NCBI GenBank assembly: GCA_937858255.1
Contig: CALLZQ010000674.1
Location: forward strand, 1 to 7,011
Direction: 5' to 3'
From: an uncultured Tabrizicola sp.
Lineage (GTDB): Bacteria; Pseudomonadota; Alphaproteobacteria; Rhodobacterales; Rhodobacteraceae
DNA length: 7,011 nt
Positions 1-5,242 of the stretch are shown here, piece after piece. Every line of letters starts with the position of its first letter. Positions within the stretch are counted from its first letter, which is position 1. The notes beneath the pieces are model-generated. The model did not search any database. It had not been told where the DNA came from and saw only the letters and a program-made list of their open reading frames with translations. The position numbers were made by a program, and so were the translations under genes.

Positions 1-589
1 GGGGGGCGCCACCGACCCCGGGCAAGACCCCCTGGCCCACCAGGTCTTCCGGGAAACAGCCGGCGCCGGTATGCCAGATGTGCAGCCCCGCCGTCAGGTA
101 GACAGCGATGAACATCAGCGGAGAAACCGCAGCCGCGACCATCCCTGCCGCGATCAGCGCCGCCCCCGGGATCCAGAGCCGCATCTGTAACAGCCAGAGC
201 GGCGGCAGCAACAGTGCCAGCGGCGAGGGCGACAGCGGCTGAATGTCATAAATCCCGCCCGGCCCCCGCAGGATTTCCCAGTTGCGCAGCACATCCGGGT
301 TGATCCGGGCCGTGCCGGCATCCGCGACGGCGGCAAGAGGCTCCCACGGCCCCAGCCGGGCGCTGTCGGTCAGCACATTATAACCTTTGCCGCCCCGCTG
401 CACGGTCAGGGCGACCGGGTTGCCCTTGGCCTCGGTGATTGCGGCGGCGATCTCGGCCCCCTCGAAGTGCAGGGGGGCGCCGTTCAGCGCGGTGATCAGA
501 TCGCCGGATTTCAGGCAGAGTGAAACGCCCTTGGGCGTGGTGCCGGGTGAGAGCAGGCGCAGGACAACGGGCGGGGTCTCTTCGGGCAT
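1..589 (-). CDS. PDZ-like membrane protein, hypothetical (5' part; C-terminus beyond left edge)
   Basis: An open frame of 196 codons runs from ATG at 589 to the window edge without a stop. Residues 1-72 look like a short PDZ-type fold: the stretch SGDLITALNGAPL (about 28-40) resembles the Gly-Asp...Asn-Gly turn typical of PDZ domains, and 'VALTVQRGGK' (59-68) resembles a closing strand. Residues about 123-136 and 140-172 are hydrophobic and suggest membrane segments; a Cys lies at 178. The start follows the stop of the MotF-like gene by only 6 nt, in the same reading frame, with no clear Shine-Dalgarno, so translation probably depends on the upstream gene. The family is not recognised. A PDZ-like domain beside MotF and FliL suggests a role at the flagellar base or in envelope protein handling, but this is inference. 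Confidence 0.6.
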   Translation of the reverse strand, partial: MPEETPPVVLRLLSPGTTPKGVSLCLKSGDLITALNGAPLHFEGAEIAAAITEAKGNPVALTVQRGGKGYNVLTDSARLGPWEPLAAVADAGTARINPDVLRNWEILRGPGGIYDIQPLSPSPLALLLPPLWLLQMRLWIPGAALIAAGMVAAAVSPLMFIAVYLTAGLHIWHTGAGCFPEDLVGQGVLPGVGGAP

Positions 590-595
590 GTCGGC

Positions 596-1387
596 CTAGG
601 GATAGCTGAAGTCGCTGCGACCGGCGGCGCCGCCGACAAAGGGGTCCTGCGGGCGCGGGCGGGGCTTGGCCTGCGCGGCGGCCTTGGTGGTCTGGCTGCC
701 CTTGGCGGGGGCCTTCGGCGCCGTCTGTGCGGCCGTGCGGGCGCTGCCTCCGGCCTTAAGCAGGTCGCGAACCTCGACCAGCAGGCCGCGCAGATCGGGA
801 TCACCCGGCGCCCCGGGCACGCCCAGTTCCATTTCCGCCAGCGCTGCCAGAACGGCGCCACGGGTCTGGCTCAGATCCTCTTCAATGCCTTTCTGGATCG
901 CCACGGCCATTTGCGGCTGCATCTGGCCGGCGGTCTCGATCGCGCGGGCCAGATCGCTGGCAAGCCGGTCGCCCAGCCCGTCGATCCGCGCGGCGATTTC
1001 GGCATTGGCGGTTTCGGCCCGGGCGACGGCCTCGCCTGCGCGCACCAGCATCTCGGCCATATCATGAATCTGCTCGATGGCGACCTTGTTCGCCGCTGCC
1101 TGAATCTCTGCCCCCTGTCGCAAATCGGCGAGGCTGCGCAGATAGACCATTGCGCCCACCCCCCCCACGGCCACCGCCGAAACCAGCGTGCCCATGGCCA
1201 GGGCGGCCACCCGGCGCTGTGCGGCGGCGGCGGCGGCCAGCGCCTTTTCCGCGGCCTCGGAAACCCCCGCCGCCTCTTCGGCGGAATCGGCGGCCACCGA
1301 CGCGGCCTCCAGCGCGCGGGTGATGCTTTCGTTCAGCTTTTCCGGCGGTTCCGCTGCGGTTCTGGCTGGCGTCGGTTTCTTGGTCAT
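596..1387 (-). CDS. motF: Single-pass membrane protein, probable MotF-like flagellar rotation factor
   Basis: This 263-residue protein has an Ala-rich, charged N-terminus (1-58), a basic QRR (57-59), one membrane helix (about 61-83), a long helical and possibly coiled-coil region (about 88-185), and an Ala/Pro/Lys-rich tail (215-250). The positive-inside rule places the long C-terminal part in the periplasm. In Rhodobacter sphaeroides Fla1, MotF is a bitopic protein with a periplasmic C-terminus. It is encoded as the first gene of a predicted unit of two hypothetical genes and is needed with FliL for motor rotation through MotB. The position after flhB, the topology, the private sigma-54-like promoter and the following hypothetical gene all fit. 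Start: ATG 1387 has AGGAG (1396-1400) at 8 nt. An in-frame ATG at 1435, overlapping the previous stop as TGATG, would add 16 residues but lies on the promoter. The name rests on context and architecture, not alignment. Confidence 0.62.
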   Translation of the reverse strand: MTKKPTPARTAAEPPEKLNESITRALEAASVAADSAEEAAGVSEAAEKALAAAAAAQRRVAALAMGTLVSAVAVGGVGAMVYLRSLADLRQGAEIQAAANKVAIEQIHDMAEMLVRAGEAVARAETANAEIAARIDGLGDRLASDLARAIETAGQMQPQMAVAIQKGIEEDLSQTRGAVLAALAEMELGVPGAPGDPDLRGLLVEVRDLLKAGGSARTAAQTAPKAPAKGSQTTKAAAQAKPRPRPQDPFVGGAAGRSDFSYP

Positions 1388-1395
1388 GCCGGTCG

Positions 1396-1400
1396 CTCCT
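1396..1400 (-). promoter_or_regulatory. Ribosome binding site deciding the MotF-like start
   Basis: AGGAG on the minus strand lies 8 nt before ATG 1387 and downstream of the predicted transcription start near 1408. The competing ATG at 1435 has only a weak GGGGA-like match upstream. This favours the shorter 263-aa product. Confidence 0.6.
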
Positions 1401-1418
1401 GTCCGTCCCTTGGCCTCT

Positions 1419-1434
1419 TGCAGCTTTTGTGCCA
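1419..1434 (-). promoter_or_regulatory. Sigma-54 (-24/-12) promoter for the MotF-like gene
   Basis: The minus-strand sequence TGGCACAAAAGCTGCA matches the sigma-54 consensus TGGCACG-N4-TTGCW, with the mismatches G to A after TGGCAC and T to C before TGC. The invariant GG (1433-1432) and GC (1421-1420) have the canonical spacing. Transcription would begin near 1408, giving a 21-nt leader containing the AGGAG site before ATG 1387. This makes the MotF-like gene the head of its own unit under RpoN and a flagellar enhancer-binding protein (FleQ/FleT type). The call is from sequence only. Confidence 0.6.
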
Positions 1435-1647
1435 TCAGCGCCGGTCCCCATGCCAATGCTCGACCAGCGCCTGAATGCGGAAGCGCAAGGCCGCCATCAG
1501 CGACAGCACGGCACAAAATCCGATGAGAAAGCCACGAAAGCCGGCCCCCTCGGACAGGGCGGCAAGTCCGAGGAACCCACCGAAAATCAGGAAGGTAAAG
1601 GTCGAGATGGCCTGTCCCATCCCGCCGCGCTGATTACGCCTTGCCAT
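1435..1647 (-). CDS. Small two-helix membrane protein, hypothetical
   Basis: This is a 70-residue protein with a basic N-terminus (MARRNQR), two hydrophobic segments (about 15-34 and 37-58) joined by a short SEGAGFRG turn, and a polar basic end (VEHWHGDRR). ATG 1647 overlaps the end of flhB by 14 nt and is preceded by AAGGA at 6 nt within flhB, so it is coupled to flhB. Its stop shares a base with an in-frame ATG (1435) of the next frame. The family is not recognised. Its location at the end of the export-gate genes suggests a flagellum-associated or co-transcribed small membrane protein, perhaps a hairpin in the inner membrane. The clean start site and overlap support a real gene. Confidence 0.7.
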   Translation of the reverse strand: MARRNQRGGMGQAISTFTFLIFGGFLGLAALSEGAGFRGFLIGFCAVLSLMAALRFRIQALVEHWHGDRR

Positions 1648-2785
1648 GGTCTGTCCTTCCGAATTCGTTGAAATGCAGCCCCTCGGGCAATTCGATCTCA
1701 GGCAGTTCCGAAGGCTCGCCACGGTCCAGCCGGTAGACATGGGCCAGCACGGCGGCGACGGGTGAGAACAACCCTTCGAAGATTTCGCCGCCGATCTGCC
1801 CGGTAAAATACAGCGCCCGCGCCAGAGGCGGGCTTTGCAGCACAGGGATGCCCGCACCACGCCCCAGGGCCATGATTTCTTGCGCAATCGGCCCCTTGCC
1901 CATGGCCAGAACCACGGGCGCCGGTGTCTCACCCGGCACATAGCGCAGCGCCACCGCGAAATGCGTCGGGTTGGTGACAATGGCCGTGGCGCGCGGCACA
2001 TCGGACAGGGCGGCGCGCTGCTGGCTGGCGCGGCGGCTGGCCTCCATTTGCAGGCGGCGCAGACGGCCCTTGACCTCGGGCGAGCCATTGGCCTCTTTGC
2101 TCTCTTCGCGGACTTCCTGAACCGACATCATCAGCTTGTTCCGCATCGAGAAGATCTGCCAGGCCAGATCAATCGCGCCGATCGCCGCCAGCCCAAGGCA
2201 GAGCCAGGCCATCAGCGACAGTACCGCCGACCACAGAACGGCCAGCCCCTCGCCCGGCAGTGCGGCCGATAATCCGCCAAACCCTGCAAGCTCGGCCTTC
2301 AGCGACAAGAGGGCGAGGCCGCCAAGGGCCAGAACCTTGAGCAGCCCCTTGCCCAGTTCGACCAGCGCCTGCGCCGAGACCATGCGGCCCAGCCCCCGCA
2401 GCGGATCAATCTTGCTGAAATCGGGGGTAAAGGCCTTGGCCGAGAACCGCACCCCGCCCATGGCGGCCTGCATGCCGATCAGAACTGCGGCGATGGGCAG
2501 TGAAAATCCAAGACCGATCAGCAGCAGTTCCAGCCAGGATTGGCCAAGGCGTGCGGCCAGCAAATCGTCAAGCTGCGCTGCCGGCCCCAGACGGAAGTAC
2601 CCGGTCCAGCGGCCCAGCAACATCGGCCCGATCAGTGACATCAGCGCCAAGAGCCCGGTGCCCGAGGCCAGTGCCGCAAAGACAAAAGCCTCTTTCGAGG
2701 TCAGGACCTGCCCGTCACGCCGCGCATCCTCTTTGCGCTTTTCGGTCGGTTCCTGTGTCTTTTCTGCGCTGTCACTCTCGGCCAC
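1634..2785 (-). CDS. flhB: Flagellar export switch protein FlhB
   Basis: FlhB (383 aa) is the inner-membrane subunit of the flagellar type III export apparatus. Its cytoplasmic domain cleaves itself and switches export from rod/hook to filament substrates. The N-terminal EKTQEPTEKRKEDARRDGQ block is typical, followed by hydrophobic segments (about 33-57, 86-110, 142-162, 182-208), a linker with SVQEVREESKE, and the cleavage motif NPTH at 272-275. The motif is intact, so Asn272-Pro273 cleavage is expected. About 108 residues follow it. The start is GTG 2785, with GGAGG (2792-2796) 6 nt away, overlapping fliR by 14 nt. A longer frame from 2824 adds 13 residues with no family resemblance and was not used. 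The stop overlaps the next small gene by 14 nt. Confidence 0.96.
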   Translation of the reverse strand: MAESDSAEKTQEPTEKRKEDARRDGQVLTSKEAFVFAALASGTGLLALMSLIGPMLLGRWTGYFRLGPAAQLDDLLAARLGQSWLELLLIGLGFSLPIAAVLIGMQAAMGGVRFSAKAFTPDFSKIDPLRGLGRMVSAQALVELGKGLLKVLALGGLALLSLKAELAGFGGLSAALPGEGLAVLWSAVLSLMAWLCLGLAAIGAIDLAWQIFSMRNKLMMSVQEVREESKEANGSPEVKGRLRRLQMEASRRASQQRAALSDVPRATAIVTNPTHFAVALRYVPGETPAPVVLAMGKGPIAQEIMALGRGAGIPVLQSPPLARALYFTGQIGGEIFEGLFSPVAAVLAHVYRLDRGEPSELPEIELPEGLHFNEFGRTDHGKA

Positions 2786-3566
2786 TTGCGGCCTCCAGCA
2801 TCTGACCGACATGACGCGCGGCATCGGCGACCAGATCGTCGAAAGCGGCGATCAGCCCCGGCGCATACAGGAAAATCAGCGCCATGGTCGCGCTCATCGT
2901 GATGGGAAAGCCGAAAGAGAACACGTTCAGTTGCGGGGCCGAGCGGGTCAGGATGCCGATCACGATGTTCAAGAGCAGCAGGACGGAAACCACCGGCAGC
3001 ATGATCGACGATCCTGCGGCAAACATCATCTGCCCGGTCTCGATCCCGGCGGTGCTGATCACGCCGGGGGCCAGCCCCGCGCCGATAGGCAAGAGGCGAT
3101 AGCTCTCCAGCATCAGCCGCAGCATCAACAGATGCCCGTCGCTGCCCAGAAAAACCGACAGCAGAAACAGGCCAAAGATCGTGGCGACAACCGGGGTCTG
3201 ACCACCTGAGGCCGGGTCGAATTGGGCGGCAAAGCCCAGCCCGGCGGTCGAGGCGATACGGTCGCCGGCGACGGCAGCGGCGCCGAAGAGGATGGTCAGG
3301 ATCAGCCCTGCGGTCAGCCCGATGGCCAACTCGGTCGGGACAACCGGAACAAAGCGCAGGCCCCCGATCACCCCGGGGTCGGGCAGCGGTACAGAGATCA
3401 CCATCGGCAGGGCGATCACCGCCGACGCCATGATCCGCACCGGCAGCGGCACAAACCGCCCCCCGAACACCGGCGAGGCCAGCAGAAAGGCGCCGATGCG
3501 CAGCATTGCCACCATATGCTGCGCGAGGATGGAAGAGACTTCTGACAGGCCGATGGCGGGTAACAT
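2772..3566 (-). CDS. fliR: Flagellar export gate protein FliR
   Basis: FliR (264 aa) is a polytopic inner-membrane protein that, with FliP and FliQ, forms the export gate inside the MS ring. Family marks seen are the ELAIGLTAGLILT segment, AGDRIASTAGLGFAAQFDP (about 100-118) with the conserved Asp-Pro, and RSAPQLNVFSFGFPI near 210-224. Length matches the usual 255-265 residues. It starts 6 nt after fliQ. The C-terminal 14 nt (GRE then stop) are shared with the start of flhB. Confidence 0.96.
   Translation of the reverse strand: MLPAIGLSEVSSILAQHMVAMLRIGAFLLASPVFGGRFVPLPVRIMASAVIALPMVISVPLPDPGVIGGLRFVPVVPTELAIGLTAGLILTILFGAAAVAGDRIASTAGLGFAAQFDPASGGQTPVVATIFGLFLLSVFLGSDGHLLMLRLMLESYRLLPIGAGLAPGVISTAGIETGQMMFAAGSSIMLPVVSVLLLLNIVIGILTRSAPQLNVFSFGFPITMSATMALIFLYAPGLIAAFDDLVADAARHVGQMLEAASGRE
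2792..2796 (-). promoter_or_regulatory. Ribosome binding site deciding the flhB GTG start
   Basis: GGAGG lies inside the end of fliR, 6 nt before GTG 2785. It selects this start over the upstream ATG at 2824 and indicates translational coupling of flhB to fliR. Confidence 0.75.
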
Positions 3567-3572
3567 GGCGGG

Positions 3573-3839
3573 CTACCTGATTTCGGCGATGGACTGAAAG
3601 ACAAAGGCGAAATAGTCCGACATGGTCGAGAGCATGAAGCCCGCCGCCAGCGCCATGGTCAAAAGCACGATCGCAAGTTTCGGCACAAAGGACAGCGTCG
3701 CCTCATTGATCGAGGTCGCCGCCTGAAGGATGCCGATCACCAGACCGACGGCCAACGCCACCGCCAGCACCGGCCCGGCGACCAGAATGATATTCCAGAA
3801 GGCCATGCGCAGATGCTGGATATTGCTGTCGAATTCCAT
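3573..3839 (-). CDS. fliQ: Flagellar export gate protein FliQ
   Basis: FliQ (88 aa) is a small hairpin membrane protein of the export gate, with helices at about 13-38 and 52-76. The conserved core QAATSINEATLSFVPK (39-54) corresponds to the usual QA-T-INE-TLSF-PK signature. Length is typical (about 89). ATG 3839 lies 3 nt after the fliP stop, so translation is coupled. Confidence 0.96.
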   Translation of the reverse strand: MEFDSNIQHLRMAFWNIILVAGPVLAVALAVGLVIGILQAATSINEATLSFVPKLAIVLLTMALAAGFMLSTMSDYFAFVFQSIAEIR

Positions 3840-3842
3840 GGT

Positions 3843-4580
3843 TCACACCCCGCCGTAGGTTGCGGCCAGCGAGCCGACGGTCAACGCCCAGCCATCGACC
3901 AGCACAAACAGCAACAGCTTGAACGGCAACGAGACCAGCATGGGCGACAGCATCATCATCCCCAGCGCCATCAGGATCGAGGCAATGACCATGTCGATCA
4001 CCAGAAACGGCAGGAACAGCAGAAAGCCGATCTGAAAGGCCGTCTTGAGTTCCGAGGTCATGAAGGCGGGCAACAGCACGGCAAAGGGCACGTCCTCGGG
4101 CCCGGCAAAGGGGCCGGTCTGCGACATCTCGGCAAACATCGCCAGATCGTTCTGCCGGGTATTGCCCACCAGCCAGCCCTTCATCACCGCCCCGCCTTGG
4201 GCCAATGCGGTATCGGCCTCTAGCCGGCCTTGCAGATAGGGTTCGACAGTGCCGTCATAGAGTTCGGTCAGAGTAGGCTGCATGACGAAAAAGCTGAGAA
4301 ACAGCGCCAGAGCGATCAGCACTTGATTGGGCGGGGTCTGCTGGGTGCCAAGCGCCTGCCGCAGGATCGAGAGAACGATGATGATCCGGGTAAAGGCGCT
4401 CATGCCCAGCACCAGCGAGGGCAGGACCGTCAACGCGGTCATCAGCACCAGAATTTGCAACGACAGCGAATAGGTCGTGCCGCCCTCGGTCTGGCTCAGT
4501 TCCAGGGCGGGCAGGCCCTGCGCCTCGGCCATGCCTGCGGAAACCAAGACCAGCAGCACCAGAAAGACAAAGCGGCTCAT
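3843..4580 (-). CDS. fliP: Flagellar export gate protein FliP
   Basis: FliP (245 aa) forms the core of the export gate. It has a cleavable-type signal peptide (1-21, ending AEAQG) and both family signatures: FTRIIIVLSILRQALGTQQ (63-81) followed by PPNQV, and FLVIDMVIASILMALGMMM (192-210) followed by LSP and SLPFKLLLFVLVDGW. The acidic loop ELYDGT...QGRLEAD (106-123) lies between them. Length equals that of enterobacterial FliP. ATG 4580 overlaps the fliO stop as ATGA, with a purine-rich GGGGGGACAGGA sequence just upstream. Confidence 0.97.
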   Translation of the reverse strand: MSRFVFLVLLVLVSAGMAEAQGLPALELSQTEGGTTYSLSLQILVLMTALTVLPSLVLGMSAFTRIIIVLSILRQALGTQQTPPNQVLIALALFLSFFVMQPTLTELYDGTVEPYLQGRLEADTALAQGGAVMKGWLVGNTRQNDLAMFAEMSQTGPFAGPEDVPFAVLLPAFMTSELKTAFQIGFLLFLPFLVIDMVIASILMALGMMMLSPMLVSLPFKLLLFVLVDGWALTVGSLAATYGGV

Positions 4581-4846
4581 TCCTGTCCCCCCGTCAGCAG
4601 CGGTGTGACGACAGGGGCGCTGCCCCTGATCCGCAGCACCAGAAACTCGCGCCCGTCCACGGCAAGGATCATCGCCCGGTCCTGCGGTGACAGGGCTGTC
4701 ACCTCGACCACGCCGATGCGCCGCCCGCGGGTGGCACGACCGGTCAGCCCGTCGCGCCCCCGCTGCACCAACAGCCAGAGGGCGCCAAGCCCGGCGAGGA
4801 ACAGCGCGACGATCAGGAAATGTAACAGGCTGACAGGAGGGGGCAC
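4577..4846 (-). CDS. fliO: Flagellar biosynthesis protein FliO
   Basis: FliO (89 aa from GTG 4846) is a small bitopic protein that assists assembly of the FliP ring. It has one membrane helix at about 7-27, a basic stretch (RGRDGLTGRATRGRR, 29-43), and a beta-rich FliO domain with IGVVEVTALSPQDRAMILAVDGREFLVLRI. The identification is helped by the place between fliN and fliP. AAGGA (4856-4860) lies 9 nt before GTG 4846. A longer frame from GTG 4903 (108 aa) has no useful ribosome site, and its first codons would cover a sigma-54 promoter, so the short start is preferred. It ends in an ATGA overlap with fliP. Confidence 0.88.
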   Translation of the reverse strand: MPPPVSLLHFLIVALFLAGLGALWLLVQRGRDGLTGRATRGRRIGVVEVTALSPQDRAMILAVDGREFLVLRIRGSAPVVTPLLTGGQE

Positions 4847-4855
4847 GATAAGCGG

Positions 4856-4860
4856 TCCTT
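4856..4860 (-). promoter_or_regulatory. Ribosome binding site deciding the fliO GTG start
   Basis: AAGGA lies 9 nt before GTG 4846 and about 13 nt downstream of the predicted start of transcription (near 4873). It supports the 89-aa FliO. Confidence 0.6.
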
Positions 4861-4883
4861 GGCTGGGGTCACTACCCCGATGC

Positions 4884-4900
4884 TGCAAGGCCCGTGCCAG
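4884..4900 (-). promoter_or_regulatory. Sigma-54 (-24/-12) promoter upstream of fliO
   Basis: The minus-strand sequence CTGGCACGGGCCTTGCA matches the sigma-54 consensus YTGGCACGRNNNTTGCW at every fixed position. GG at 4898-4897 and GC at 4886-4885 have canonical spacing, giving a start near 4873 and a 27-nt leader to GTG 4846. In R. sphaeroides Fla1, a sigma-54 promoter in front of fliO (fliOp) used by RpoN2 with FleQ/FleT is known. This looks like the same arrangement and would drive fliO through flhB. Confidence 0.85.
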
Positions 4901-4908
4901 CACTACCC

Positions 4909-4944
4909 GGCCCGGCCCAGGTTCCGGGCCAAGTTCCGGGCCAG
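4909..4944 (-). repeat. 12-bp tandem repeat and inverted repeat in the fliN-fliO gap
   Basis: On the plus strand GTTCCGGGCCAA (4921-4932) is followed directly by GTTCCGGGCCAG (4933-4944), 11 of 12 identical. GGCCCGG at 4909-4915 is the reverse complement of CCGGGCC at 4924-4930 and also at 4936-4942, so either repeat unit can form a 7-bp stem. There is no T-run, so it is not an ordinary terminator. It lies at about -36 to -71 from the predicted fliO start, where an activator could bind, or may act as an RNA hairpin at the end of fliN. Confidence 0.6.
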
Positions 4945-4951
4945 TCGCCGG

Positions 4952-5242
4952 TCAAAGACTTTCGGCGCGTTTTTCCGGGTCGATGATCTGGCCAAAGCGG
5001 ATGCCGAACCGTTCGCCCACCATCACCACCTCTCCCTTGGCGATGGGGGTGCCGTTCACCAGCACATCCAGCGGATCGCCGGCCAGCCGGTCCAGTTCGA
5101 TGACAGAGCCTTCGGACAGGCGCAGCAGATCGCGGATCGTCAGTTCGGTCCGGCCGACCTCGACCGAGAGTTTGACCCCGATATTTTCCAGCAGGCGCAT
5201 ATTGTCCGGGGTGGGCCGGTCGGTCATGGGGGCATCGGTCAT
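4952..5242 (-). CDS. fliN: Flagellar motor switch protein FliN
   Basis: FliN (96 aa) forms the lower C-ring with FliM and acts in switching and in docking export cargo. The whole SpoA-type domain is visible: ENIGVKLSVEVGRTELTIRD (19-38), LLRLSEGSVIELDRLAGDPL (39-58), and VNGTPIAKGEVVMVGERFGI (62-81). It is shorter than the 137-aa enterobacterial form because the N-terminal extension is only about 15 residues. ATG 5242 overlaps the fliM stop (ATGA), with AAAGGA at 7 nt upstream; a second in-frame ATG five codons on is less well placed. Confidence 0.96.
   Translation of the reverse strand: MTDAPMTDRPTPDNMRLLENIGVKLSVEVGRTELTIRDLLRLSEGSVIELDRLAGDPLDVLVNGTPIAKGEVVMVGERFGIRFGQIIDPEKRAESL

Noticed and set aside
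204..219. A third sigma-54-like match (TGGCAC-N5-CTGCC) on the minus strand
   Set aside because: It lies inside the PDZ-like coding region in a Leu/Ala codon string (CTG GCA CTG TTG CTG) that produces such matches by chance, and has no nearby gene start downstream within the window.
1648..2088. Upstream extension of the 70-aa gene frame into flhB
   Set aside because: The extra sequence is the out-of-frame reading of FlhB; a good ribosome site marks ATG 1647.
2786..2824. FlhB extension starting at ATG 2824
   Set aside because: The 13 added residues are unlike FlhB, would overlap fliR by 53 nt, and the GTG at 2785 has a strong GGAGG site.
2136..3209. Long plus-strand open frames (also 4230-5291 and 5317-6438)
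   Set aside because: They lie opposite clear flagellar genes, have low-complexity Arg/Gln/Pro/His-rich products with no family resemblance, and arise from high GC content.
4847..4903. FliO extension starting at GTG 4903
   Set aside because: It has no ribosome site, its codons cover the consensus sigma-54 promoter, and the added residues do not resemble FliO.
4909..4930. Intrinsic terminator between fliN and fliO
   Set aside because: A GC stem exists, but no T-run follows on the transcript strand.
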